From Sandaracinaceae bacterium (GTDB lineage: Bacteria > Myxococcota_A > Polyangia > Polyangiales > Houyiibacteriaceae): 64,000 nt of DNA. This document shows positions 34,432 through 43,262 of this stretch, one piece after another. The notes under the pieces were generated by a model. It was not told where the DNA came from. It searched no databases and was given only the letters and a program-made list of their open reading frames with translations. The position numbers and the translations under genes were made by a program. Numbering within the stretch: the first letter of the stretch is position 1; each line of letters begins with the position of its first letter. Location: the NCBI GenBank assembly GCA_020633055.1, contig JACKEJ010000006.1:434001-498000 (forward strand). Reading direction: 5' to 3'.

Positions 34432-35063
34432 GGCGCGCTCCGCAGCGTGAGGATGACGTTGCCGCTGTCGCCGCGCACGCCGTACTGCGGGGCGCCTTCG
34501 CGACCCGAGAGCACCACGCTCATGACGACGACCGCAGCCACGACGACCGCGCCACCGACCGCCAAGCCGACGATCAGCCCGGTGTTCGAGCCGCGCTCGT
34601 CCTCGCGGCTGAGATCTGCTCCCGGCGGTCCGTCTCGCTGCTCGGCCATGCGCGCCGCCTGCTCGGGCGTGGGCACCTGCCCCGCGCGCGCCTCGAGGGC
34701 CCGGCGCTCGGCGACCTGCTGCTCGAGCACGGCGATGCGCGCCTCCACCTGCGCCCGCTTGGGAGACTCGGGGCTCTGCGCCACGTACTCGCGGAACACC
34801 TCGAGCGCCTCCTCCTGGTGGCCCAGGCGGTCGGCGCAGGTGCCGATGTTGTACAGCAGCTCGGGTCGGTGGCTGAGCTCGTACGAGCGGGTGAAGTACT
34901 CGTGTGCGTCCTCGAAGCGCCCCTCGTCGAAGGCGACGCGGCCCGCCACGAACAAGGCGCGCGCTTCCTCTTCGGACGCGGGCTGTTGCGCACGCGCGAA
35001 CTCACACGGGACCAAGAGCACCAAGGCTAGAACCGAGGCCCACCAACCCATCCGACTCGACAT
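34428..35063 (-). CDS. Periplasmic TPR protein with C-terminal membrane anchor
   Basis: Start ATG 35063 (a GTG at 35072 is possible). Signal peptide WWASVLALVLLVPCEFARAQ, then TPR units (ARALFVAGRVAFDEGRFEDA, HEYFTRSYELSHRPELLYNI, GHQEEALEVFREYVAQSPES), a coiled-coil-like stretch and a transmembrane helix near residue 175 (TGLIVGLAVGGAVVVAAVVV). A probable scaffold for the Cys-rich lipoprotein encoded immediately downstream (ATGA overlap). Confidence 0.8.
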   Translation of the reverse strand: MSSRMGWWASVLALVLLVPCEFARAQQPASEEEARALFVAGRVAFDEGRFEDAHEYFTRSYELSHRPELLYNIGTCADRLGHQEEALEVFREYVAQSPESPKRAQVEARIAVLEQQVAERRALEARAGQVPTPEQAARMAEQRDGPPGADLSREDERGSNTGLIVGLAVGGAVVVAAVVVMSVVLSGREGAPQYGVRGDSGNVILTLRSAP

Positions 35064-35229
35064 CACCACCACCTTTGGACGCTTCGATGCTCGTCGATTC
35101 GTCCACCCACGTCAACGCCCATGTGGCACGCGGAGGCTTGCGCTAAGGCCCCGTGCAACCCTGTGGGCTCCCTCACAAATGCACCTCCACGGGCACGGCG
35201 AGACGACCGATCCTCGTGGGCTTCGCGCG

Positions 35230-36669
35230 TCAGCGCTCCGTGCTCTGGCGGTCGCTCGGCGCCTCGCGCTCCCGTGTGACAGCCGTGTGTTCGTCCGCGC
35301 TCGCGCGGCGCGCGCGGGCCGGAGCTGGAGCCGTCACACCGTCCGCGCGCATCTGCGCGGCATCGGCTGGACCCGCGACGGTACCGGCCGGGTGTTGGAA
35401 CCACGCCCGCGGGTCCGCTCCGTCCGGCTGCTCGCGCACCTTCAGCACCGTGAACATGCCGCCCATGTCCACGTAGCTCGCGGGCCCGTGGGCGCCCCGC
35501 ATCGGCAGGCTGTTGGGCGGGATGGGCATCTCCATCTCGCCCATGCCGCCCATGCCGCGCGTGCCCATCGTCATGTACTCGGGCATCACGCGCCGCATGC
35601 GGCGGTCCACGCGCTGCATGTCGGCGCCCGTCACCGGGGGCGTGCCGTGACCCATCTGCGTCATCACGTGGTGGGTCATGTGGCAGTGCATGGCCCAGTC
35701 GCCCAGCTCCTCGGGCACGAACTCGATGACGCGCGTGCTGCCCGTCGGCACCAACACGGTGGTGTCGGGTCGTTGCGCCGACTCGGGGATGTACCCGCCA
35801 TCCGTGGCGGTGGTGTGGAACCACAGGCCGTGCAGGTGCACCGGGTGATGGTCCATCGGGCTCAGGTTGCCGAAGCGGATGCGCACGCGCTCGCCGCGCC
35901 CCACCAGGAGGGGCGCGGTCCCGGGGAACACCCGGCTGTTGAAGGTGAGCACGTTGAAGTCCTTCATCTCGGTCGGGTCGGGTCGTCGCGCCCCTACGTC
36001 CAAGCGGAACTCGTGGGTCATCAGGGCGAAGTCCCGGTCCACGCGCGGGCCGCGGGGACGGCGTGGGTGGACGATGAGCATGCCCTCCATGCCCAGCGCG
36101 ATCTGCGTCATCTCGTCGTAGTGCGGGTGGTACATGTACGTGCCCGGGTGGCGCACCGTGAACTCGTACATGAACGTCTCACCGGGCGGGATGGGCGGCT
36201 GGGTGAGGCCCGCGACTCCGTCCATCCCGTTGGGCAGCACGATGCCGTGCCAGTGCACGGTGGTGCCTTCTGCCAGGCGGTTGCTCACGTAGAGGCGCAG
36301 GCGGTCGCCCTCCACCGCTTCGATGGTGGGACCCGGGGTGCGTCCGTTGTAGCCCCAGCACTCCGCGCGCAGGCCGGGCGCGAACTCGTGGTCGACGGGC
36401 TCAGCCACCAGGTGCCCCACCTTCACGCCGTTCACGAGGCGTAGTGGGAGCGTGGCGCCGTTGGGGGTGATCACGGCGGGCTGCCCGCCGGGAGCGACGG
36501 TGAGTGCGCGGCCGGGCGCGCGCTCGGCTGCTGCGGCGGCTTCGGCTTGGGCCTCCGTCGCGGCGGCTGCGTCGGCGGCGGCGCGTTGGGCCTGCGCGCG
36601 GTCCACGCGGGTGGCGACCACGGCGGACGCAGCCAGGCCGGTGTATCGGATGAAGTCTCGGCGATCCAT
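35230..36669 (-). CDS. Multicopper oxidase, Tat-exported
   Basis: A 479-residue protein with a twin-arginine signal (MDRRDFIRYTGLAASAVVAT). It has all four copper-ligand blocks: TTVHWHGIVLP, GTYMYHPHYDEMT, HHPVHLHGLWFHT and DWAMHCHMTHHVMTQ (type 1 Cys present). A Met/Gly-rich segment (MGTRGMGGMGEMEMPIPP) near the C-terminus may bind Cu(I). It probably oxidises cuprous ion or phenolic substrates in the periplasm. It starts 2 nt after the stop of the TolC-like gene, within an operon that also has a His-rich lipoprotein, so copper detoxification is the likely role. Confidence 0.88.
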   Translation of the reverse strand: MDRRDFIRYTGLAASAVVATRVDRAQAQRAAADAAAATEAQAEAAAAAERAPGRALTVAPGGQPAVITPNGATLPLRLVNGVKVGHLVAEPVDHEFAPGLRAECWGYNGRTPGPTIEAVEGDRLRLYVSNRLAEGTTVHWHGIVLPNGMDGVAGLTQPPIPPGETFMYEFTVRHPGTYMYHPHYDEMTQIALGMEGMLIVHPRRPRGPRVDRDFALMTHEFRLDVGARRPDPTEMKDFNVLTFNSRVFPGTAPLLVGRGERVRIRFGNLSPMDHHPVHLHGLWFHTTATDGGYIPESAQRPDTTVLVPTGSTRVIEFVPEELGDWAMHCHMTHHVMTQMGHGTPPVTGADMQRVDRRMRRVMPEYMTMGTRGMGGMGEMEMPIPPNSLPMRGAHGPASYVDMGGMFTVLKVREQPDGADPRAWFQHPAGTVAGPADAAQMRADGVTAPAPARARRASADEHTAVTREREAPSDRQSTER

Positions 36670-36671
36670 GC

Positions 36672-38081
36672 TCAGTGGCCCTCCGCGGCGCCGCTGGCCC
36701 CGCTGCTCATCGTCGAAGCGCCGCGCGGCGCGCCTTCCACCTGCTTCCCAGCCAACAGCGCGGTCATCTCCGCCGTCGCGCTCCAGTACTCACGCAACGT
36801 CTCCACGTGCGCCAGCTGCGCCTCGAGCTCCTCGCGCCGCGCCTGCAGCAAGTGGTAGATGCCTACTTGCATGGCGTTGTACTGCAGCAGCGTCTGCTGG
36901 GTGACGCGCGCTTGTCCGGGGACGATGACGGTCTGGTACTGGCGGGCCCGCGCGTGCGCCGACGTCACGCGATTGCGCGCCTCGCGCGCGGCCGAGCGCA
37001 GATCCACGGCCTGTCCGTAGAAGCGCTCCAGCAGCGCGTCGAACTCCGCCTGCAGCGCGCGTGTGGTGCCGCGCTGCTGGTCGAAGAGGGGCACGCCCAC
37101 GCTCACGCCGCCACCGAAGCGCCAGCCGCTCGAGCCCATCGGGTCGTCCTCGGGGTTGCCGTTCAGCGCGTGCAGGTCGACCGCGATGTCCGGTAACCAT
37201 CCCGCGGTGCGCGCGACCCCCGCACGCCGCGCGAGCCCCTCGAGGCGCTCACGCGTCTCGCGCAGGTCCAGGCTGGCCTCGATCACGTCCTGCTCGACGG
37301 CGGTCGGGATGCTCGGGGCCTCGGGCACCGGCGGCAGCTCGCCCGTCAGCTCCCACGCCGTGTCTGCTCCGTGCGCGCCCAGCAGCCGGTGCAGGGCTTC
37401 GCGCGCGGTGGCGACCGCGAGCTCCAGCTCCGCCACGGTGATGCGGGCTCGCTCGTACGCGACCTCCATGCTCGCCACGTTGAGCTCGGGGACGTTGCCA
37501 GCGGCGTACATGGCGCGCGCGGCGTCACGGCCGGCCGCGTGGGTGTCCAGCATGCGCTGCGCGAGCGCGAGCTGCTGCTCGCTGGCCTGGACGCGATAGA
37601 ACGCGACGCGTACGTGGTAGCCGAGCGCCACGACCGCGCCAGCGGCATGGAAGCGGGCGGCGGTGAGCTCGGGGGCTGCTGCGCGGGCACGTCGGGGCGC
37701 GAGGATGGCGCTCGTGAGGTCGTACTCCACCCGCAGCTCGAAGCGCGAGTTGCGTTCCGGCTGAAGCTCCACCTCGACGGTCGGGTTGGGCAGCACGCCG
37801 GCTTGCATCAGGCGCCCGCGGGCGACGCCCAGCTCCCGCAACGTGGCTCGCAGCTCTCGGTTGTTCAGCAGCGCGACGCGCACCGCGGCGTCGGCGGTCA
37901 GCGGCTCGCCCAACATCCGATGGGCTTCCTCGGAGGCCACCGGGTCGACCTCCACGTCGGCCACCGCGGCCAGGCGCTGCACGCCCGTCAGCTCGCGCAC
38001 GCGGGCCACGTCCGGACTCATGGAAGGTCGCGTGCAGCCGACGAGCGCCACCGCGAACAGGCTGTACCAGCCGAGCCTCAT
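36672..38081 (-). CDS. TolC-family outer-membrane efflux lipoprotein
   Basis: ATG 38081 (MRLGWYSLFAVALVGC, lipobox) gives about 469 residues, the usual size. Two OEP repeats are visible: LTADAAVRVALLNNRELRAT...GVLPNPTVEVELQPERN, and the second half with SVGVPLFDQQRGTTRALQAE...RNRVTSAHARARQYQTVIVP. Long helical segments form the periplasmic tunnel. The efflux pump itself is not in the window. ATGA overlap with the upstream His-rich gene and a 2-nt gap to the multicopper oxidase mark one operon, pointing to metal (copper or silver) efflux. Confidence 0.87.
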   Translation of the reverse strand: MRLGWYSLFAVALVGCTRPSMSPDVARVRELTGVQRLAAVADVEVDPVASEEAHRMLGEPLTADAAVRVALLNNRELRATLRELGVARGRLMQAGVLPNPTVEVELQPERNSRFELRVEYDLTSAILAPRRARAAAPELTAARFHAAGAVVALGYHVRVAFYRVQASEQQLALAQRMLDTHAAGRDAARAMYAAGNVPELNVASMEVAYERARITVAELELAVATAREALHRLLGAHGADTAWELTGELPPVPEAPSIPTAVEQDVIEASLDLRETRERLEGLARRAGVARTAGWLPDIAVDLHALNGNPEDDPMGSSGWRFGGGVSVGVPLFDQQRGTTRALQAEFDALLERFYGQAVDLRSAAREARNRVTSAHARARQYQTVIVPGQARVTQQTLLQYNAMQVGIYHLLQARREELEAQLAHVETLREYWSATAEMTALLAGKQVEGAPRGASTMSSGASGAAEGH

Positions 38082-38419
38082 GGCGCGACCTCGTGCTCGC
38101 TGCCGTGTCCTGCCGAGCCGTCTTGGTCCGCGGACGGGTCGTGGACGGTGGGCGCACCGTGTCGTGCATGTCCGGCGTGACCCGCGTGCGGATCGACGCC
38201 CGTGCCCCCGGAGCCGAGCCCCGCCCAACCCGCCGCGTCCTCACCCGGGAGCGGTGGGTCTGCGTCCAACGCTCGGGTCACCGGCGCTGGCGGGCCAGCC
38301 TGCGCATCGAGCGACGCGGCGGAACCTTCCGGGAAGTGCGTAGGGACGGTGCGCGACGCGCACGCGACGAGGAGCAGGGCGCCGAGGCCTGCGTGAGCTT
38401 GGCGGAACGGAGACGTCAC
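38078..38419 (-). CDS. His-rich small lipoprotein, probable metal binder
   Basis: A 113-residue protein from GTG 38419 with a lipoprotein signal (AHAGLGALLLVAC). The mature part is Pro/Ala-rich and its C-terminus is His-rich (DPHAGHAGHARHGAPTVHDP and GHGSEHEV). First gene of the TolC/multicopper-oxidase operon, to which it is joined by a 4-nt overlap. It probably chelates copper or another transition metal at the outer membrane. Confidence 0.65.
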   Translation of the reverse strand: MTSPFRQAHAGLGALLLVACASRTVPTHFPEGSAASLDAQAGPPAPVTRALDADPPLPGEDAAGWAGLGSGGTGVDPHAGHAGHARHGAPTVHDPSADQDGSAGHGSEHEVAP

Positions 38420-38846
38420 GCACTACTAGGCATTAGCGCACCGTGGCGTGACACCTCCACTCGAAACGGCATGCGCCGGCCGCGCACGGCGCGAGGGGAC
38501 GCACCACGGCGGCCTGGAGCCCCGGGGCCTGGCGGAACCTCGGGTGGGCCCGGACACATGTCCGCGACGCGTCGGGAACGGACGGTCGTCCGCTCGGCGC
38601 AGCTCCTCGATGGAGGCCCCCCGTGATGGAAATTGCTTTGATTCTGCGGCGTACGAGGCGCGCCGATCGGCGGGCGCGTGTGGCACGTGCGCTGCACTGG
38701 GGACGGCGCAGGCGGCGCACGGATGCGTCGCATGACCACCATTGGAGTCCAGTTTCATGCCCTACTCGCACCCAGTTCCCCCCAACGTGCCCCTGCGTCC
38801 TTCCTCGAGATCATGCGCATGGTCTGCCCATACGAGGGCCCGCCGA
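38420..38846. other. 427-bp divergent intergenic region
   Basis: It separates the metal-efflux operon (minus) from the amidohydrolase gene (plus) and must hold both promoters. An AT-richer patch (38623-38645, GAAATTGCTTTGATT) and CTACTAGGCATTAG near 38422-38435 are candidate promoter or regulator sites. In-frame ATGs at 38742 and 38757 could extend the amidohydrolase N-terminus, but the lipobox favours 38847. No gene is recognised inside. Confidence 0.4.
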
Positions 38847-39776
38847 ATGGCGTCGCTGCTACTTGCGACGACTGCGCTCATGGGCTGCGCCGATGAGGAC
38901 CCGGAACCCGCGCGTGAGGGCGCCGCCCTCGACGCACACCTCCACGTCGCCAGCCAGGCCCTGACCGACTTCTTCACGGGGGGTGGGGTACCGGCGCCAA
39001 CGGGGGCCGAGCTCGTGGCGCGTCTCGACGAGGCGCGGGTCACACGCGGCGTCGTGCTCGCTCCTGGCTACATGCCGTTCCCCGACGATTCGTACGTGGG
39101 TCCAGAGAACGACTACGCCGCTGCGCAGGTGGCCGCGTTTCCGGACCGACTGATAGGGTTCTGCGGCATCAACCCCCGCTTCGACAGCGCGCCCGACGAG
39201 ATCACACGATGCCTCGCGCTACCGGGCATGGTCGGCATCAAGCTTCATCTCCCTGCGTCGGAGGTCGACCTACGCAACCTCGACCACGTCGCGGCCCTCG
39301 CCGCGGTGTTCGAGCGAATCGACGAGAGTGGCGCACCCGTCATGCTGCACACGGGAGACCCCTGGAGTCAGCCACTGGACAACGATGCGTTCGCTCGTCT
39401 CTCGGAGATCATCAATGCACACCCGAGCGTCCGCATCGCGCATGCGCACTGCGCTGGGAACACGGACGACGCCAGCATCGAGGCTTGGCTGCGCGTGCCG
39501 GGCTCCGGGTATCGAGCCAATGCCTTCGTGGATACGAGCGCGTGCCTGCGATTCTACCGTGACGCACCCCTCGCAACCCGAGAGCTGATGGTGTGGCGCT
39601 TTCGCCAGTGGGGCATCGAGCGGGTGCTGCTCGGTTCCGACTATCTTCAGTTCCAGCCCGAAGAGACACCCGCGGAGGCTATCGCGACGCTGCGCCAGTA
39701 CCCTTTCACCACGGAAGAGCTGGACGTGATCCTCTCCAACGACGGTGCTGCATGGCTCGTCGGCGCGAGCGAGTAG
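38847..39776 (+). CDS. Amidohydrolase-family (metal-dependent hydrolase) lipoprotein
   Basis: ATG 38847 (MASLLLATTALMGC) gives a lipoprotein of about 310 residues. The TIM-barrel metal-site motifs of the amidohydrolase_2 group are in order: LDAHLH (HxH), GIKLHLP, PVMLHTGDPW, RIAHAHCAGN and LLGSDYLQF (Asp). Members include decarboxylases and lactonases; the substrate cannot be assigned. Export as a lipoprotein is unusual for this family, which is mostly cytosolic. Confidence 0.78.
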   Translation: MASLLLATTALMGCADEDPEPAREGAALDAHLHVASQALTDFFTGGGVPAPTGAELVARLDEARVTRGVVLAPGYMPFPDDSYVGPENDYAAAQVAAFPDRLIGFCGINPRFDSAPDEITRCLALPGMVGIKLHLPASEVDLRNLDHVAALAAVFERIDESGAPVMLHTGDPWSQPLDNDAFARLSEIINAHPSVRIAHAHCAGNTDDASIEAWLRVPGSGYRANAFVDTSACLRFYRDAPLATRELMVWRFRQWGIERVLLGSDYLQFQPEETPAEAIATLRQYPFTTEELDVILSNDGAAWLVGASE

Positions 39777-39836
39777 CGTCGCTTCGTGTCGCGGAGCGCG
39801 TCGGCGGAGTCGGCGTGTGGTGGGCGCCCGTCGCCC

Positions 39837-40844
39837 TCACTCGCTGACTCGGCGTTCGACGCGCAGCCCGGTACGCTCCATCCGCCGGTACAGCGCCTGC
39901 CGGCTCATCCCGAGGTCGGCTGCAGCCCGCGACACGACCCCGGAGGCACGCTGGAGCGCGAGCTCGACCACCTTTCGCTCAGGCCCGTTCGTGGCGATGG
40001 GTGTCGCTCCGCGCTCGGTGCGACGCACGCGGAGGTCGCGTCCGTCGTCCGCCGGCAGCCCCAGGTCGCTCGCGACGATGACCCCGCCCCGGCACACCAA
40101 GCTGGCGCGACGTAAGCGGTTCTGCAGCTCGCGCACGTTCCCGGGCCACCGGTGCCGCAGGAGTGCATGCCTCGCGCCCGGTCCGAGCTCGAGGGCGCCG
40201 TGCTGCATTCGAAGCGCTTGCAGCAAGTGGTCCGTCAGCACCAGGATGTCGTCGGCGCGCTCGGCCAAGGAAGGCAGCCGAAGCTCGATCACGTTGAGCC
40301 GGTACAACAGGTCCTCTCGGAACGCCCCGGTCGCGACCGCCACGTCGAGGTCGGCGTTGGTCGCGGAGACGACCCTCACGTCGCATCGGCGCGTCGTGCT
40401 GGATCCGAGGCGCTCGTACTCACCCGTCTCCAGCACCCGCAAGAGCTTCATCTGACCAGCGAGCGACAAGTTGCCCAACTCGTCGAGGAAGAGCGTTCCA
40501 CGGTGCGCAGCTTCGAAGCGCCCCACACGCGCCCTGAGTGCGCCCGTGAACGCGCCAGCTTCGGCCCCAAAGAGCTCCGCTTCCAGCAGATCCTCTGGCA
40601 GCGCGCCCGCGTTGACACGCACGAACGGACCGCCTCGTCGCGCGGAGTTGTGATGGACGATGTCTGCTATGCGCTCCTTTCCCGCGCCATTGGGGCCCGT
40701 GATCAGCACCGGCGCGTCAGACGGGGCCACGGCGACCGCCAGGCACGCGACGTCGTGCATCGCCGCGCTCTGGTAGACCAGGCCGCGGAGGTCGTGCCGG
40801 GCCGCGAATGTGGCCTGGCTCTCTGGTTCGGGTGTCGCGTCCAT
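39837..40844 (-). CDS. Sigma-54-dependent transcriptional activator (AAA+/Fis)
   Basis: A 335-residue protein with no receiver, GAF or FHA domain, only ~30 residues before the AAA+ core. Walker A is GPNGAGKER (usually GESGTGKE), the sigma-54 contact loop GAFTGA is intact, Walker B is GTLFLDELG, and the arginine-finger region REDLLYRLNV and WPGNVRELQNRL are present. The C-terminal Fis-type HTH is GVVSRAAADLGMSRQALYRR. It should drive a sigma-54 promoter and is presumably controlled by a partner protein. Confidence 0.9.
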   Translation of the reverse strand: MDATPEPESQATFAARHDLRGLVYQSAAMHDVACLAVAVAPSDAPVLITGPNGAGKERIADIVHHNSARRGGPFVRVNAGALPEDLLEAELFGAEAGAFTGALRARVGRFEAAHRGTLFLDELGNLSLAGQMKLLRVLETGEYERLGSSTTRRCDVRVVSATNADLDVAVATGAFREDLLYRLNVIELRLPSLAERADDILVLTDHLLQALRMQHGALELGPGARHALLRHRWPGNVRELQNRLRRASLVCRGGVIVASDLGLPADDGRDLRVRRTERGATPIATNGPERKVVELALQRASGVVSRAAADLGMSRQALYRRMERTGLRVERRVSE

Positions 40845-40874
40845 GATGTTCCCTTCGGAGCGCGCATCGCTCGG

Positions 40875-41231
40875 CTACAGCACCAGTCCCGCGACGGACA
40901 GCGCGATGACCAGCGCGAGCACCCCCCATCCGAAGTGCCGGAAGCGCCAGACGTAGGCGTTCCCTGCCGCGCTCACGCCGAAGAGCAGCGACAGCACCGC
41001 GACGAGGAGGACGCGCCCTTCCGGGGTCATCACGTGGGGAGACGCGATCAGGAGGACGCCACCAGCGGCCCAGCCCAGCGCCCCGATGTGCCAACCCAGT
41101 CGCATGACGAGGCGAAGCCGGGGCCGCTCCGCGGCAAGCAGAGGGAAGAGATGTCGCTCAGCGAGGATGCTGTGAGCGCCCGCGGTCGCGATCGCGGTGA
41201 CGCCGGAAGCCTGGGTGATGAGATCATGCAT
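40875..41231 (-). CDS. Small integral membrane protein (about four helices)
   Basis: A 118-residue hydrophobic protein (MHDLITQASGVTAIATAGAH...LGWHIGALGWAAGGVLLIAS...LLVAVLSLLFGVSAAGNAYV...GWGVLALVIALSVAGLVL). No family name recognised. Divergent from the TetR gene at 41313, with two matched operators between, so it is probably the repressor's target. Confidence 0.65.
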   Translation of the reverse strand: MHDLITQASGVTAIATAGAHSILAERHLFPLLAAERPRLRLVMRLGWHIGALGWAAGGVLLIASPHVMTPEGRVLLVAVLSLLFGVSAAGNAYVWRFRHFGWGVLALVIALSVAGLVL

Positions 41232-41240
41232 GCTGATTCA

Positions 41241-41264
41241 TTTCCATACAGTGGTGTATGGAAA
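41241..41264. promoter_or_regulatory. TetR operator 1
   Basis: Perfect inverted repeat TTTCCATACA-GTGG-TGTATGGAAA (10-bp arms, 4-nt spacer), 10 bp upstream of the membrane-protein start. It shares the ATACA-N4-TGTAT core with the second site. Confidence 0.75.
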
Positions 41265-41290
41265 GGTGATGTTGGTGTTCGACAAAGTCA

Positions 41291-41304
41291 ATACATAAGT
41301 GTAT
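41291..41304. promoter_or_regulatory. TetR operator 2
   Basis: ATACA-TAAG-TGTAT, the same core and spacer as operator 1, with centres 45 bp apart. It lies 9 bp before the TetR ATG, so binding would block the regulator's own transcription. Confidence 0.7.
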
Positions 41305-41312
41305 GGTGTGGC

Positions 41313-41852
41313 ATGGGTGACAGGTTGAGTCGGGAAGACTGGGTCGAGGCTGGCTTGCGTGCGCTCGCCGCTCATGGACACGAGGAACTCAAGGCCGACC
41401 GCCTCGCCCGACGTTTGGGGGTCAGTCGTGGGAGCTTCTACTGGCACTTCGCCGACCTCGCGGCCTTTCACGTGGCCGTGCTCGAGCACTGGCGCGTACG
41501 CTATGCAGACGCGATCATCGCTTCGCTCGATTCGGAGCCGAGCGCACGTGCCAAACTCACGCAGCTGTTGCGGCGAACCGTGGGCGCCGATCCCTCCCTC
41601 GAGGCAGCGCTGCGTGCATGGTCCATCTCGGACGACGTTGCGCGCCGGGTGGTGGACGCCACGGACCAGGTACGCGTGAGCTACGTGGCGGAGCTGCTGC
41701 GTGAGCATGGTGTGCACGCTGACCACGCCGAGCCACGCGCCCACCTGGCGTACTGGGCGTACTTGGGACAGGCGGTGGCGGCGACGCGACCGAGCCCCGA
41801 GCTGAGCACCCTAGCCGTGGCCGAGCTGGTGCGCATGGTGCTTGGCGCGTAG
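41313..41852 (+). CDS. TetR-family regulator
   Basis: 179 residues from ATG 41313. The N-terminal HTH is LSREDWVEAGLRALAAHGHE followed by RLARRLGVSRGSFYWHFADL. The C-terminal ligand domain is short and helical. Divergent from the small membrane-protein gene, with paired operators between. Its 3' end overlaps the convergent Coq4-like gene by 42 bp. No strong ribosome-binding site precedes the ATG; the message may be nearly leaderless. Confidence 0.85.
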   Translation: MGDRLSREDWVEAGLRALAAHGHEELKADRLARRLGVSRGSFYWHFADLAAFHVAVLEHWRVRYADAIIASLDSEPSARAKLTQLLRRTVGADPSLEAALRAWSISDDVARRVVDATDQVRVSYVAELLREHGVHADHAEPRAHLAYWAYLGQAVAATRPSPELSTLAVAELVRMVLGA

Positions 41853-42419
41853 CCCCGCGAGCACACCGAACGGCACCAGCGGCGTGAGGACCATGAGCTG
41901 CGTCAGTCCCACCACGAGCCCTGCCACCATGGCCATCGCGAGCCGCACGCTTCCTGTGAACCCCAGCGCGCGCGGCGGGCGGTCGAGCCCCAGCCGTGCG
42001 CGGACCGACGCCACGCTGTCGGTGAGTAGCTCGTCGTAGTCGGCTCCGTACAGCGTGTCGCTGCTCAGGCCGCGGGCGAAGGCCCGCGCCGTCGCGCGTG
42101 GGGCGGTCAGCATGCCGGCGGCGAGGCCACCGAGGTTGATCTGCCACGCGAACCAGGAGCGCTTGCAGCCTGCCCCAATCTCCCACGCGGAGATCTCGAA
42201 CTCGCCTGTGAGGTCCGTGGTGTAGCCCGTGGCGACGTGGTGCAGGTCGTGGAAGCGCACCGCCGCCACACGCGCGGGCGTGTTGGGGAACGGGAAGGGG
42301 ACGCGACCGAACTTGAAGTCGACCCACGGCTTGCCGTACCCGCCGTCTGGTCCGAACCCGTTGTCGGCGAAGTATTGATCCCGGGCTTCCAGCATGGTGG
42401 GGGCAGCGAAGTCAGTCAT
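41811..42419 (-). CDS. Coq4-like protein
   Basis: About 202 residues (MTDFAAPTMLEARDQYFADN). The motif VRFHDLHHVATGYTTDLTGE followed by FEISAWEIGAG resembles the metal-binding HDxxH...E signature and Thr-Gly-Tyr region of Coq4, a ubiquinone-biosynthesis protein. A C-terminal hydrophobic helix (LVVGLTQLMVLTPLVPFGVL) suggests membrane attachment. It is divergent from a TetR gene, so the role may be regulated lipid-linked metabolism. An ATG at 42428 is an alternative start. Confidence 0.65.
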   Translation of the reverse strand: MTDFAAPTMLEARDQYFADNGFGPDGGYGKPWVDFKFGRVPFPFPNTPARVAAVRFHDLHHVATGYTTDLTGEFEISAWEIGAGCKRSWFAWQINLGGLAAGMLTAPRATARAFARGLSSDTLYGADYDELLTDSVASVRARLGLDRPPRALGFTGSVRLAMAMVAGLVVGLTQLMVLTPLVPFGVLAGLRAKHHAHQLGHG

Positions 42420-42483
42420 GGCGCACACAGCTCCTTTTCGTCGACCGTGGTCAGTGAACGTATGCGGATCTGAGGTCTTCGCT

Positions 42484-42495
42484 GACTGGAGTCAA
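42484..42495. promoter_or_regulatory. Candidate operator of second TetR regulator
   Basis: TGACT-GG-AGTCA lies in the 75-bp region between the Coq4-like and TetR genes, ending at the TetR start codon. Short arms (5 bp), so only a weak candidate; other GTCA-containing half-sites occur nearby (42448, 42410). Confidence 0.35.
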
Positions 42496-43241
42496 TGGGA
42501 GCGCCGTGGTATTCGTGCATGGTGCCGAAACCAAAGGCGAATACGTCAACCGAAGTCAGCGAAAAGGGACCCGGAAAGCCCGGGAGCCGCAGGCAGGCTC
42601 GCAAGGTCTCGCGAGCACAGCAGAAGCTCGACACGGCGCGACTGGTGACCGACGCGGCTCGGGAGCTGTTCTCCGAGCACGGCTTCGACGACACCACCAC
42701 CGACGCCATCGCGCGCCGGGCTGGGGTCGCCAAGGGCACGCTGTTCTTTCACGCGCGCGACAAGCTGGAGCTGCTCATGCTCGTGCTGCACGACGACCTG
42801 CGCGACACGTCGGACCGCTTGTTCCTCGAGCTCCCGGCGGACGTGGCGCTCCGCGCGCAGCTGCTGCTCTTGTTTGGCGGGCTCGTAGACAACTACAAGG
42901 CGCGGCCCCGCTTGTCCGAGGCGTTCCTCAAGCGGCTCTTCTTGGCAGAGGGGCCCCAAGCCGACAGGCAGCGGGCGCTCACGTTCACGTTCTTGTTTCG
43001 TGTCGGCGAGGTCATCGCGGCGGCCCAGCGGCGTGGCGAGGTCGGTGCCCACGTGGACCCAGGGGTCGCGGCGTCCAACGCGTTCTCGGTGTACGTGATG
43101 GCGCTCTTCGGGTGGGCCAGCGGGCACCTCACCTGGGAGGGGGTCATGGACAACATCGCCCGGGCGCTCGACCTGCAGATCTCTGGCTGGGAGCCGCGAG
43201 CCGTCGCTCCACCCACGCCGCGCCGACGGAGTGCGCCGTGA
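42495..43241 (+). CDS. TetR-family regulator
   Basis: Up to 248 residues; ATG 42519 (MVPKPKANTSTEV) is an alternative start. HTH: LVTDAARELFSEHGFDDTTT followed by AIARRAGVAKGTLFFHARDK. The C-terminal domain is of usual length for the family. Divergent from the Coq4-like gene, which it probably controls. A basic N-terminal extension precedes the HTH. Confidence 0.87.
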   Translation: MGAPWYSCMVPKPKANTSTEVSEKGPGKPGSRRQARKVSRAQQKLDTARLVTDAARELFSEHGFDDTTTDAIARRAGVAKGTLFFHARDKLELLMLVLHDDLRDTSDRLFLELPADVALRAQLLLLFGGLVDNYKARPRLSEAFLKRLFLAEGPQADRQRALTFTFLFRVGEVIAAAQRRGEVGAHVDPGVAASNAFSVYVMALFGWASGHLTWEGVMDNIARALDLQISGWEPRAVAPPTPRRRSAP

Positions 43242-43262
43242 GGTGCGGCCATCACGTGGCTG

